Of a DNA stretch of 56,560 nucleotides, positions 9,513-17,645 are shown one piece after another. The DNA comes from an uncultured Pseudovibrio sp. (GTDB taxonomy: Bacteria; Pseudomonadota; Alphaproteobacteria; Rhizobiales; Stappiaceae). Below the pieces are notes generated by a model that saw only the letters and a program-made list of their open reading frames with translations, was not told the origin of the DNA and did no database searches. The stretch covers positions 1 to 56,560 of the forward strand of contig CANMBS010000035.1 in the NCBI GenBank assembly GCA_947496145.1, read 5' to 3'. Numbering within the stretch: the first letter of the stretch is position 1; the number at the start of each line of letters is the position of its first letter. The position numbers and the translations under genes are program-made.

Positions 9513-10139
9513 ATGGATATTGAACATGCTGAGAATAATAGAGAACAAATCCTTCGTGTTGCTGAAAAACTGTTTGCGGCGAAGGGTTTTGATGCGACCA
9601 GTGTTAATAGTATTGCCCAAAGTGCGGGCGTAAACAAAGCGCTGATCTATTATTATTTTAAAAATAAAGACGACATTATTCACTCCCTCTTCCGCGAAAT
9701 GATAGTGGAAATGGGGGAGAAGAGCGGGGAAAGCTCTGTCCCGCGTGATGACCCACATGCGGTTAAGGAAAAAATCGCCAAGGAAATTGGGTTTCTTGCT
9801 GATCGCAAAGAAAGTCTTGCCTTGTTGCTCATGGAAGCCCTGAAAACGGATAACAGCGAAGATTTCCTGTTTCGGGTGATGGAAAGCATCATAAGTCGAG
9901 AGTTGAATGCACGTGGGTTTGCCGAAGAGGCTTCAGACGAGCCGAAAAGCACACATTTTGAAAAGGCGCTTGTGCATGAGTTTTTTACTGGGGTCATACC
10001 AGTTTTTGCATTTATTTTGTTGCGTGAGAAATTCTGCACCTACTTCAACTGTGATGCCGCCCAGGTTGATTCATACTTCCTGGAAGCCTTCCAAACCTCT
10101 CACTTAAATTCGCATTTGGAATCTGAGGCGGAAGAGTAA
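9513..10139 (+). CDS. TetR/AcrR-family transcriptional regulator
   Basis: This is a 208-residue repressor. The HTH lies in the N-terminal 55 residues, with the family-typical sequence KLFAAKGFDATSVNSIAQ followed by GVNKALIYYYFKNKDDI. The C-terminal helical ligand domain is unspecific in appearance. A palindromic operator sits immediately upstream and a second copy precedes the downstream gene, so the protein probably represses both itself and the 10245–12692 gene set. The inducing ligand is unknown. Length and HTH match the family, so the call is secure. Confidence 0.92.
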   Translation: MDIEHAENNREQILRVAEKLFAAKGFDATSVNSIAQSAGVNKALIYYYFKNKDDIIHSLFREMIVEMGEKSGESSVPRDDPHAVKEKIAKEIGFLADRKESLALLLMEALKTDNSEDFLFRVMESIISRELNARGFAEEASDEPKSTHFEKALVHEFFTGVIPVFAFILLREKFCTYFNCDAAQVDSYFLEAFQTSHLNSHLESEAEE

Positions 10140-10204
10140 GCTGAAACACTGAGCAATATTGAGGTTGTGGGGATTGCTAGATTGGCGTTTTTTTAAATAA
10201 TTGG

Positions 10205-10218
10205 TAACCGGACGGTTA
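10205..10218. promoter_or_regulatory. TetR operator candidate 2
   Basis: The palindrome TAACCG-GA-CGGTTA has the same half-sites and 2-bp spacer as 9488–9503. It sits 27 bp upstream of the ICMT-like gene start and before its AGGAGG ribosome-binding site. Repression of the following operon by the adjacent TetR protein is inferred. Confidence 0.75.
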
Positions 10219-10244
10219 GTTATATGAATAATAGGAGGCAGTAG

Positions 10245-11402
10245 ATGACAATTCAAAATGATGGCAGCGACAGTGACCGCCTGGCAAAAAGCGCCTTTTG
10301 GGCAAGTGCGGCCTTTTATGCCTTGGTTGCGTTCGAATTTTTCTACATGGCCAGCCCGTTTGCGGCCTATTTCTACGCGATATACGGGCCAGGGCTTGAT
10401 GTGCTTGGCGACAGTCCAACAGCGAGCTGGTTAATCAGCTTTTTTCTGCCTCATATTATCGCTCAAACAACATCTCCGTTTGTTGACGCGCATAATATAG
10501 CCGGGGTCATTCTGATGGCCTTAGGGCTTCTGGGTTTTGCGGTCGGTGCCGTCCAGATCTATTCGGCCAAATTGCTCAGGAAGGAAGCTGTCGAGGGTGG
10601 GATTTATCGCTGGATCAGGCACCCGCAATATTTAGCTCTCATGGTTGCCGGTTTTGGGATGTTGTTATTGTGGCCGCGCTTTCTGGTTCTGTTTGGCTTC
10701 GTTACCGTTCTGTTTGTTTATGTTCTTTTGGCTCGGATAGAGGAGCGATTGTGCCTGCGTCAATTCTCGGGATATGCAGATTATATGCAGCGAACTGGTA
10801 TGTTCTTGCCGCGCCTTCTTGAGACACCATTCCGAACAATCCGGTTGCTGCAGTCACTGTTTGCACGATGTATTGCGTGGCTGCTTGCATATATTGCCAC
10901 TCTTGTCCTGACTGTTTTGATTGGACTCTCTATCAAATCCCACGCTGTGAATAGCCTTTATGCTCATGACACACAAAATGCGGTTTATGTGTCGGTTGGT
11001 AGGCTGGAGAAGAATGAGATAAAAGAAATTTCTTCTATCGCCACCGCAGATCCGATTGTCAAAATAGCTCTTCAAAAGGCAGGAGGGCCAGATGCACGCT
11101 TTATCAACTATCTGTTGCCCACTGAACTGCTGATCTCCGAAATACCCATGCATATACCCAAAGGTGCCCGCACCGGTCATAGCTTTCCCGAAGATCATGA
11201 CCGGAATTTTTACAAGATCGTTTTCACATTGGCCGAGTTTGGAGCCGGAAACACGCCGGAATCCAGAGATATTCTTTTGGAAGCGCTTAATAAAAGGCCG
11301 GTGATCGAAGTCTGGGTTGATCGCAAATTAGCCACCGTTACGCAGAGATACGACCCTCCAAAAAAGGCTTTCTATAATGATATGCCTGTTCCGGTTTTTT
11401 AA
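10245..11402 (+). CDS. ICMT/PEMT-like integral membrane methyltransferase with C-terminal extension
   Basis: This is a 385-residue inner-membrane protein. The first ~230 residues hold several hydrophobic helices and the isoprenylcysteine carboxyl methyltransferase / phospholipid methyltransferase signature: GGIYRWIRHPQYLAL, then ARIEERLCLRQF … YADYMQRTGMFLP. A further hydrophobic helix (LLAYIATLVLTVLIGLSI) leads into a ~150-residue soluble domain I do not recognise, probably extracytoplasmic. The AGGAGG ribosome-binding site and the TetR palindrome are just upstream. It is the first gene of a likely TetR-controlled set. Substrate unknown; the signature indicates S-adenosylmethionine-dependent methylation of a membrane-associated or lipophilic compound. 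Confidence 0.72.
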   Translation: MTIQNDGSDSDRLAKSAFWASAAFYALVAFEFFYMASPFAAYFYAIYGPGLDVLGDSPTASWLISFFLPHIIAQTTSPFVDAHNIAGVILMALGLLGFAVGAVQIYSAKLLRKEAVEGGIYRWIRHPQYLALMVAGFGMLLLWPRFLVLFGFVTVLFVYVLLARIEERLCLRQFSGYADYMQRTGMFLPRLLETPFRTIRLLQSLFARCIAWLLAYIATLVLTVLIGLSIKSHAVNSLYAHDTQNAVYVSVGRLEKNEIKEISSIATADPIVKIALQKAGGPDARFINYLLPTELLISEIPMHIPKGARTGHSFPEDHDRNFYKIVFTLAEFGAGNTPESRDILLEALNKRPVIEVWVDRKLATVTQRYDPPKKAFYNDMPVPVF

Positions 11403-11470
11403 GGGAAGAGCACTAATCCGAAAAGGCAAGAAGTTTTTATTCTGAAGAAAATACTGTTGAGGATGTCACC

Positions 11471-12223
11471 ATGAAAATCGCAATAATCACAGGTGGAAGT
11501 CGGGGTCTTGGTAAGAGCATGGCGCTAGCCCTTGCGGGACAAGAAACGGATATTATTCTGACCTATAACACTGCGAAAGATGAGGCAGAAAAGGTCATTC
11601 GGGCAATACATAAGATGGGTCAGAAGGCTGTAGCCTTGCCACTTGACGTTTCTCGGTGCGGTTCTTTTACAACATTCGCAGCCAGTATTAAAAAAGCTCT
11701 CATGGAGTGCTGGGATCGGGAAGATTTTGATTATCTAATCAATAATGCAGGCATAGGTCTGAATGCTGAATTCATGGAAACCAGTGAAGAGCAGTTTGAC
11801 CGACTTATGAATATTCATCTCAAAGCTCCATTTTTCCTAAGCCAGAAACTTCTTCCGCTTATGAAAGATGGGGGAGCTGTCTTGAATATCTCCACGGCTT
11901 CAACACGGTTTGTACTTCCTGGATATGCAGCTTATGCCAGCATGAAAGGGGGTATGGAAGTACTGACCCGCTATATGGCTAAAGAACTGGGGCCGAGAAG
12001 GATTTCGGTCAATATCATAGCTCCTGGTGCTGTTGAAACGGACTTTGGCGGGGGCGCGGTGAGAGACAACAAGGAAATTAACAGCTTTATCGCCTCACAA
12101 ACCGCGCTTGGAAGAGTTGGATTGCCAAGCGATATAGGCGCTGCTGCGGCGGCCATTCTATCTGGCGATTGTCACTGGATGAATGCCCAACGTATTGAGC
12201 TTTCAGGTGGCGTCTTTCTCTAG
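11471..12223 (+). CDS. Short-chain dehydrogenase/reductase (SDR)
   Basis: This is a 250-residue classical SDR oxidoreductase. The Rossmann cofactor motif TGGSRGLGKS is at residues 7–16, NNAG near 91–94, and the catalytic pair Tyr/Lys in GYAAYASMKGG (about Tyr155 and Lys159), with the expected preceding serine in NISTAS. The arginine at the end of the glycine motif favours NADP(H). It follows the membrane methyltransferase gene by 68 bp and precedes a VOC-fold gene, so it probably belongs to the TetR-controlled set. The substrate is not identifiable from sequence; FabG-like 3-oxoacyl reductases are close in pattern. Confidence 0.9.
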   Translation: MKIAIITGGSRGLGKSMALALAGQETDIILTYNTAKDEAEKVIRAIHKMGQKAVALPLDVSRCGSFTTFAASIKKALMECWDREDFDYLINNAGIGLNAEFMETSEEQFDRLMNIHLKAPFFLSQKLLPLMKDGGAVLNISTASTRFVLPGYAAYASMKGGMEVLTRYMAKELGPRRISVNIIAPGAVETDFGGGAVRDNKEINSFIASQTALGRVGLPSDIGAAAAAILSGDCHWMNAQRIELSGGVFL

Positions 12224-12317
12224 CCAAATTGTCTGAAAGCGAGCGCAAGAAAACGCTTTAACAGAAGAAATAAATCTGTGTTTCACAGCATATTACTCCG
12301 GATTGAGGAAGACTGAC

Positions 12318-12692
12318 ATGTCCAAAATAGTAGCCTTTAATCACATTCACCTGTTTGTACACGACGTGGAGCGTTCAGTCGCTTTTTACAAGGCTGTTCT
12401 CGGCCTGAAGGGGCCTGTCCTTAAGGATGAAAGAGGGACAGTCTCCTATCTGCGATCACCTGAAGGAGCTGACCTTGTTACCTTGTCCGATTATTCGACA
12501 GATAAAGTCGGGCAAATGGGAGGTGTTGATCACATTGGGTTTAAACTCGTCAGTGAAGACGATCTCGATAACGTGATTGACATGGCGGAGAAAATGGGGG
12601 GACAGCATTATGAGTCTGCCCTAATCGAGGGAACGAGAACTGCGTTTTTCACAGATCTGGATGGATATCGTATCCAGTTGTCGATGCTCTAA
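12318..12692 (+). CDS. VOC (glyoxalase/dioxygenase superfamily) protein
   Basis: This is a single-domain vicinal-oxygen-chelate protein of 124 residues. It has the typical start FNHIHLFVHDVERSVAFYKAVLGL and the typical end FFTDLDGYRIQLSML, giving the paired βαβββ modules. Putative metal ligands are the His in HIHLF, the His in GGVDHIGF, and Gln in the final strand (a Gln where Glu is common). ATG 12318 was chosen because GAGGAAG lies upstream. It is the last gene of the TetR-linked group. Family members include glyoxalase I, fosfomycin-resistance enzymes and extradiol dioxygenases; none can be singled out. Confidence 0.85.
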   Translation: MSKIVAFNHIHLFVHDVERSVAFYKAVLGLKGPVLKDERGTVSYLRSPEGADLVTLSDYSTDKVGQMGGVDHIGFKLVSEDDLDNVIDMAEKMGGQHYESALIEGTRTAFFTDLDGYRIQLSML

Positions 12693-12793
12693 GAAGTACG
12701 TACTCGATAAACCATAAAGTAAGTCGATCAAGGTGAGGCAGGTGCGCTTGTTGCTCGCTTGGCAAACCAGGTGGTTTCTTAGATTAATATTAC

Positions 12794-12863
12794 AATCAAT
12801 CATTAAATTGAATGTTGACGTGATAAATTTTGAATCATATATTCAATTAAACAATTGATTGAT
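12794..12863. promoter_or_regulatory. AT-rich operator-like boxes upstream of the MFS gene
   Basis: This stretch contains AATCAATCATTAAATTGAAT (from 12794) and, inverted, ATTCAATTAAACAATTGATT (from 12841). The same words (AATCA, TTGAAT, TCAATCA) recur around the ArsR–rhodanese gene start at 15488–15565. Binding by that regulator is inferred from the shared motif only. Confidence 0.45.
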
Positions 12864-12890
12864 AAAATTTAATTTATAAGGAAACTGCTC

Positions 12891-14315
12891 ATGTCAACGG
12901 CCAGTCTAAACAGTGCCTCTGAGGAGGCATCTGTTCCCGATAATCAAGATAGTCCTAACCGCATCGGTTTGGCCTTTTTTGTCCTTGGTGTTGTTCAGGC
13001 GATGTTGATCTTCACGATCACAATGATTGCAGTACCGCTTCCTGATATAGCCTTGGAGTTTGACCTTACTTCTGCGGATTTGGTGCTTGTAAGCGCTGCC
13101 TACGGATTGCCCTTTAGCGGACTATTGCTGTTTGGAGGGCGCCTCGCTGACCGGTATGGGGGTAGGCTCATGTTTGTAACTGGATTGGTCGTTTTTGGTT
13201 TAGCCTCCGTGACCGCTGCTTTTGCTCCCAGTTTTGAGGCGCTGGTCGCCTCTCGGTTCTGTCAGGGAATTGGAGGAGCAATAACTGCACCTGCTGCCAT
13301 GGCTGTCTTGAGGATGCTGTTTCCCGATCCGGCTAATTTTGGAAAAGCGATGGCCACATGGGGCGGAGTCTCCGTGTTGGGATCTGCACTTGGCTTTATC
13401 ATCTCAGGGGTTGTTACTGACTGGGTATCGTGGCGATGGATGTTTGTTGTTCCTGTCTTGGTGGCCTCCTTGGCCTTGATTGTCACCCCACGCTTGTTTC
13501 CCGCAGGACATGCCGCCGATGGTGCTGTTCGTCCTGGGCTTGACCTCATGGGGGCATTGTTCGCAACATTTGGTATCTCAATCGGTAGCTATGGTCTTAT
13601 TCTCAGCGGTGAACATGCGTGGACTTCTACGGCGGTATTACTCCCGCTCGCAATTGGCATCCTATTGATCGTTATCTTTCTGGTTATTGAGCGCTTTGTC
13701 CGTGATCCGCTGCTTCCGCCAGGTTTTGTTTTAGAGCCTCGTCGCATAACAGGGCTGGCTGGCATTATGCTTGCCGCAGCTGGCGCTGGCGGTTTGGTGA
13801 ATTTTGTGCTGTCCCTTTATCTTCAGCAAATCAGGGAATGGTCGCCGATGGAAACAGCAGGGGCTTTTGTCCCGTTCGCCGTTGTGTTGATCGCGTCAGG
13901 CAGTGGTGCCGCAATGTTGGTTGGCCGTTTCGGCGCTCTTAAGGTTACTGTTACAGGTTTGATCGTCGCTGCAGCCGGACTGGGTCTGCTTGCAGGTATT
14001 GGTCATGAGACTACTTATCTGCTTGGCTTGCTGCCTGGTCTTGTTTTGCTGGCCGGAGGTGCCTCTCTTGTTTTTTCCGGAACTGCGGTTTTGTCTACCG
14101 CGAATGTACCTCCGCAGCAGGCAGGGTTGGCCGGTGGTGTCATGAACACTGCAATGGAGCTGGGCCCTACGGTTGGACTGGCTGCGTTGATGTCCGTTGC
14201 TGCCGCACGAATTGATGTTGTCAATGGGTATGCTTGGGCATTTGGTAGCGCAGCAGGGGCTTATATTGTTGCCGCGCTCGTGGCCATGATACTGGTCCGA
14301 AAGACGATCAATTAG
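12891..14315 (+). CDS. MFS transporter (DHA2-like drug/H+ antiporter)
   Basis: This is a 474-residue polytopic inner-membrane protein with 12–14 hydrophobic helices. The major-facilitator motif A between helices 2 and 3 is present (GGRLADRYGGRLMFV), and the motif-C-like GGVSVLGSALGFIISG in helix 5 marks an antiporter/exporter of the DHA group. It carries a short hydrophilic N-terminal tail. ATG 12891 follows an ATAAGGA ribosome-binding site. The upstream region shares AT-rich repeats with the ArsR–rhodanese promoter region, so it may export a compound connected with that regulon. The substrate cannot be deduced. Confidence 0.88.
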   Translation: MSTASLNSASEEASVPDNQDSPNRIGLAFFVLGVVQAMLIFTITMIAVPLPDIALEFDLTSADLVLVSAAYGLPFSGLLLFGGRLADRYGGRLMFVTGLVVFGLASVTAAFAPSFEALVASRFCQGIGGAITAPAAMAVLRMLFPDPANFGKAMATWGGVSVLGSALGFIISGVVTDWVSWRWMFVVPVLVASLALIVTPRLFPAGHAADGAVRPGLDLMGALFATFGISIGSYGLILSGEHAWTSTAVLLPLAIGILLIVIFLVIERFVRDPLLPPGFVLEPRRITGLAGIMLAAAGAGGLVNFVLSLYLQQIREWSPMETAGAFVPFAVVLIASGSGAAMLVGRFGALKVTVTGLIVAAAGLGLLAGIGHETTYLLGLLPGLVLLAGGASLVFSGTAVLSTANVPPQQAGLAGGVMNTAMELGPTVGLAALMSVAAARIDVVNGYAWAFGSAAGAYIVAALVAMILVRKTIN

Positions 14316-14445
14316 TCACTTGGAAACATGATGCCATATCTTGCAGATCATTTTGAGAGGATAGCGGTTTTACGGAGTCATGTAACGGTTGAGTGTTAGT
14401 TTGCTCAATGTTCATCGTAATATGAAGCTAGTGCGAACACGGAGA

Positions 14446-14916
14446 CTAGAATGCTAATTCGATTGGTTTTTTATAAAAGACCAATCGAATGCCGCCGGCA
14501 TCATGACGTTGTTCTATTTCAGAAATTTTTTTGAGCGTAGGTAAGTCAATCTTTGCGTGTTTTATGGTTGAACATAAGTGTTTGCGGCCTGGAGCGGAGG
14601 GGTTGCCTGATTGATTGTTATAAACCATTACGTAAACATCATGTATTCGCTCCAGCCCTTTTATCTCCTGCAATAAACTCTCATCCGGGAAACAAAATTC
14701 CGAACAGTCGATATTTGATTTGGTGTGATTTGGGAGGAAGTTGAGCCATGTGTAGCGTTGGCTGTATTTTTCCAGTTCGGGCAACTTTCCTAGCCTTGTT
14801 TTGCTGTCTCTACTATTTGGCCTGTTGCCTTCCAATCCAGAAATCCGTTCTTTAATCGCCGCGCAGACAGACCTTTGGTGTTCAGCATTGCAACTGCATC
14901 GAAAGAGAAAACACAA
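14446..14916 (-). CDS. Uncertain hypothetical ORF downstream of ArsR gene
   Basis: This is an open frame of up to 156 codons whose first 42 codons overlap the ArsR–rhodanese coding sequence in another frame. That portion is probably not translated from the first ATG. The remaining ~110 codons are plausible protein (mixed charged and hydrophobic, ending RLVFYKKPIELAF). A TTG near LPELEKYSQ could be the true start. No domain recognised and no clear ribosome-binding site. It may be a small gene read after arsR or a fortuitous frame. Confidence 0.3.
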   Translation of the reverse strand: MCFLFRCSCNAEHQRSVCAAIKERISGLEGNRPNSRDSKTRLGKLPELEKYSQRYTWLNFLPNHTKSNIDCSEFCFPDESLLQEIKGLERIHDVYVMVYNNQSGNPSAPGRKHLCSTIKHAKIDLPTLKKISEIEQRHDAGGIRLVFYKKPIELAF

Positions 14917-15461
14917 TAAGGGCCCCGGCAGTAAGCAACAATCTCCTGATCGTCTGGAAGTTCGGAAAGTCGGTGTTCAAGTTCCTCAAAAGGAATGTTA
15001 ATGGCACCAGGCAGATGGCCGAGCACAAACTCTTCTTCGGGCCGAACATCAAGCAGAGTAACACTGTCTTCTTTCATTCGGGACAACAACTCCTCACGCG
15101 AAATGAGTTCTAGCCGATCAGGTTGATTGACGCTGTCTGTTACAAGCGCACGGATCTCTGATCGGTTATGTTCGACATAGTGCCGAAGAGCCGTGAGCAG
15201 ATTTAAAACCGGCCCGCTGCCCAGCCGGTAAAATATGTGCTTGCCCTCTCTTCGCGTTTCGACAAAGCCAGCGCGCTTAAGATGCTGTAGGTGTTGTGAG
15301 GTGTTGGCGATAGACAAGGCCGAAAGCTCGGCCAGGCGTTCTACCGCACGCTCTCCCTGAGCGATATGTTCAAGAAGAATAAGGCGATGAACATTCCCAA
15401 GAGTGCGGGCGAGTTCAGCAAACTCAGTGAGCATTTGGGTTTGAATGTCCGTATCAACCAT
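14790..15461 (-). CDS. ArsR/SmtB regulator fused to rhodanese domain
   Basis: This is a 223-residue fusion. Residues ~1–100 form an ArsR winged helix (ALSIANTSQHLQHLKRAGFV, then REGKHIFYRL). Residues ~125–220 form a rhodanese domain with the persulfide-forming loop CRGPYC (Cys178, Cys183) and the motif LLDVRPEEEFVLGHLPGAIN. Fusions of this kind are likely sensors of reactive sulfur or thiol state, with the rhodanese cysteine as receiver. It is divergent from the DUF2938 gene. AT-rich repeats TTGAATG/AATCA lie in the intergenic region and also before the MFS gene, suggesting a small autoregulated regulon. Confidence 0.9.
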   Translation of the reverse strand: MVDTDIQTQMLTEFAELARTLGNVHRLILLEHIAQGERAVERLAELSALSIANTSQHLQHLKRAGFVETRREGKHIFYRLGSGPVLNLLTALRHYVEHNRSEIRALVTDSVNQPDRLELISREELLSRMKEDSVTLLDVRPEEEFVLGHLPGAINIPFEELEHRLSELPDDQEIVAYCRGPYCVFSFDAVAMLNTKGLSARRLKNGFLDWKATGQIVETAKQG

Positions 15462-15487
15462 ACGTCAATTTTGCCTTTCTATCAATC

Positions 15488-15565
15488 AATCACTTGAATG
15501 ATATATTAACAATTGACACGAAATTGGCAATCCTCTATTTGATTTAATGAATCAATTGAATGTTA
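15488..15565. promoter_or_regulatory. Divergent ArsR–DUF2938 region with two operator-like boxes
   Basis: Two near-identical boxes occur: AATCACTTGAATGATA at 15488–15503 and AATCAATTGAATGTTA at 15550–15565. They flank the middle of the divergent intergenic region, one near each gene. The core is AATCA-N-TTGAATG-N-TA. They are probably sites for the ArsR–rhodanese protein; similar words precede the MFS gene. Confidence 0.55.
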
Positions 15566-15616
15566 TAGTGGCGAAATTTTACTGATCTGTACGACAATAG
15601 AAGGAAGGGTAGAACC

Positions 15617-16120
15617 GTGAGTGAAGAGTTGGAATTTGTTGTGCGTGCGGCTTTGATCGGAGGCGGAGCTACTCTCGTAATGGATCTTTGGGCATTGTTT
15701 CAGAAGGTCGTTTTTAAGGTGCCGTCCCTTAACTACGCAATGGTTGGCCGCTGGTTTGGGCACTGTATGTGTGGACGTTTTATGCATGCCAAAATTGCCG
15801 AGGCTCCGCCGGTTAGTGGTGAGTTAATTCTTGGTTGGATGCTTCATTATGGGATTGGTGTTGTTTTCGCTGGGGCGCTTCTATGGATATGGGGGCTTGA
15901 ATGGGCCTACCAACCGACCCTGTTACCAGCTCTCATCGTCGGCGTCGCTACAGTTGTTGCGCCTTTTTTTGTAATGCAGCCAGGGATGGGAGCAGGGATA
16001 GCAGCTTCCAAAACGCCCAACCCCAATATTGCTCGTTTACGCAGTCTTGTCGCTCATACTTCTTTCGGGATTGGTCTTTACATTGCAGCCTTGCTTGTAC
16101 CGTTCTTTATCCAGCTATAA
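15617..16120 (+). CDS. DUF2938 family integral membrane protein
   Basis: This is a 167-residue inner-membrane protein with four predicted helices: about residues 10–29, 72–93, 99–118 and 140–162. The conserved DUF2938 words are present: VPSLNYAMVGRWFGH, APPVSGELILGWMLHY and MQPGMGAGIAASKTPNPN. The start is GTG 15617 after an AGAAGGAAGG ribosome-binding site. Its biochemical role is unknown. Its position divergent from the ArsR–rhodanese gene, with shared operator-like boxes between them, suggests it responds to the same signal, perhaps sulfur stress or transport. Confidence 0.85.
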   Translation: MSEELEFVVRAALIGGGATLVMDLWALFQKVVFKVPSLNYAMVGRWFGHCMCGRFMHAKIAEAPPVSGELILGWMLHYGIGVVFAGALLWIWGLEWAYQPTLLPALIVGVATVVAPFFVMQPGMGAGIAASKTPNPNIARLRSLVAHTSFGIGLYIAALLVPFFIQL

Positions 16121-16168
16121 TATTTGGGGTAAGTTCCTGTCTTTCTCTGCTTCTTTGGTGAGGCCCTT

Positions 16169-16741
16169 ATGAACATTTTTTTAAACGGTGCATCGAGTGC
16201 AGGAAAGACATCCATTGCCCGGTCACTGCAACGTCAGCTTTCTGGCCCATATATTGTCTATTCAAGAGATATGTTTCATCAAACACTACCACCGGAATTT
16301 TGGCATGACAGTGACTTGCGAAAGCAAGCTGGACCTTCCCTATTTAAAGGATTTCATTTGTCAATGGCAGCATTCGCTGAGGCGGGAGTCCCGATTATAA
16401 TTGATCATGTCTTGAACCAGAATGGCTGGGCTGTTGAATGTGCTGAAGTTCTGGATGGAATTCCAACCTTGTTTGTCGGTGTCATGTGCCCTCTTGATAT
16501 CCTGAAAGAACGAGAGCGGGCTCGTGAGGATCGAGATGAAGGTCTGGCGCGCTCACAAATCGAAAAAGTGCATTCTCATGGCGCTTATGATTTCACCGTA
16601 GACACATCCAAAAATTCAGCCGTGAATTGTGCGCGGAAGATTGCTGAAAGATTTTCCCAAGGCAACTTCAAAGCTCTGAACAATATTCTACGACATCATC
16701 ATAATTTGAAAGCCAGCAACGCGATTGCAAGAAAGGATTAA
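16169..16741 (+). CDS. Chloramphenicol phosphotransferase-like P-loop kinase
   Basis: This is a 190-residue cytosolic kinase of the CPT/zeta-like P-loop group. The Walker A motif NGASSAGKTSIARSL is at residues 6–20. It is followed by a CPT-like segment (IVYSRDMFHQTLPPEFW), a Walker B-like strand VPIIIDHVL, and the lid region LKERERAREDRDEGLARSQ with several arginines. Relatives phosphorylate chloramphenicol or other small hydroxyl compounds, but many family members have unknown substrates. It lies 48 bp after the DUF2938 gene on the same strand and may be cotranscribed. Confidence 0.75.
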   Translation: MNIFLNGASSAGKTSIARSLQRQLSGPYIVYSRDMFHQTLPPEFWHDSDLRKQAGPSLFKGFHLSMAAFAEAGVPIIIDHVLNQNGWAVECAEVLDGIPTLFVGVMCPLDILKERERAREDRDEGLARSQIEKVHSHGAYDFTVDTSKNSAVNCARKIAERFSQGNFKALNNILRHHHNLKASNAIARKD

Positions 16742-16950
16742 CGAAACAAATTATGGAGCTATTTCTTAGAGTAAGAGATCAGATCTATGATTGCCTTATA
16801 CAATCAAAGCAATGCTATTTTTCCTTCCATAAGCTGTGCCGTATAAGCCCCGACCAAATCAAAGTGCTTTATTTATTCGCAAATTGAGGTTTTAGCATTC
16901 TTCCTTGTTGCCAAGTCATTCTTCAAAATTTTGGAAAGAAACGGCCCACA

Positions 16951-17298
16951 ATGTCTGACATTTCATCTCATATCTATGCACTTACATCAGATATTCGCTA
17001 TGTCGCGCTCTATCGGAATGGTGCACTTGAAACATCGCAACGTAGCGGAATTACTGGTGCATCTGACGAAAGCAGCGATAAGTATGAAGAACTTCTCGTA
17101 AATCCGATACTTCTCAAGATTGCCCAACAACGCGGAAATATAGATTGCGGCGGAGCTACATTTGTTATCGTGGGGTATGGAAATTTCCTGCAGCTTGTTG
17201 TGGCTTTGCCTGATGGGCATGTATCTGTTTGTTTTGAAAAAGGCACGAATCCTATTAAATATGTGGACGCCCTATTGAAAGTTTGTACCAATAATTGA
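16951..17298 (+). CDS. Roadblock/LC7-like small protein
   Basis: This is a 115-residue protein whose pattern fits a Roadblock/LC7 fold. It has a strand DIRYVALYRNGALETSQRSG, a long helix ending NPILLKIAQQRGNI, then strands GATFVIVGYGNFLQLVVAL and GHVSVCFEKGTNP, and a final helix. Roadblock proteins often dimerise and act with small GTPases (MglB type) or as scaffolds, but no GTPase gene is adjacent here. The gene is isolated, with about 210 bp before and 500 bp after it, and its own ATG 16951. The fold call is from pattern only. Confidence 0.5.
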   Translation: MSDISSHIYALTSDIRYVALYRNGALETSQRSGITGASDESSDKYEELLVNPILLKIAQQRGNIDCGGATFVIVGYGNFLQLVVALPDGHVSVCFEKGTNPIKYVDALLKVCTNN

Positions 17299-17577
17299 GC
17301 GTCCAGTTTCAGTTAGCACATGCACCGTTTATTCTCTAACTGTGACCAAATCACCTGATATCCCGGTTTGCGAATAATGTTTGCAATCATGATTGCGTAG
17401 AATTGACTGCAACTGATAACTCAATGCAGGATTCTATTTCCAATCACAGGTTTGAGTTAAATTGTTCTCATATGGGGGGAAAGCCTTCCCCCTGGCTTCA
17501 ACCATTCCCAAACAGGCCTGTTTTCAGCACACCCCCATCTGCGGGGGTACCCCGCAACGCCCCTAAAAATTAGCGGT
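17299..17577. other. Gene-free stretch with GC hairpins
   Basis: No gene is supported here. The right half holds GC-rich hairpins: GGGGGAA-AGCC-TTCCCCC near 17475–17492, and overlapping CCCCC…GGGGG and GCGGGG…CCCCGC pairings at 17532–17555. Their crowding next to the terminator and the larger hairpin before ardC suggests a structured boundary of the conjugative module. Confidence 0.5.
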
Positions 17578-17606
17578 CGCCAGTCAAAAACTGGCGGCTT
17601 TTATTG
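17578..17606 (+). terminator. Rho-independent terminator-like hairpin
   Basis: The stem CGCCAGT (17578–17584) pairs with ACTGGCG (17590–17596) around CAAAA and is followed by a T-rich tract GCTTTTATTG. It would separate the cargo region from the ArdC leader. Confidence 0.6.
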
Positions 17607-17645
17607 TTTGTTTTTCCCCTACGGCTGGTGGGCGGTCGGCCTTTA

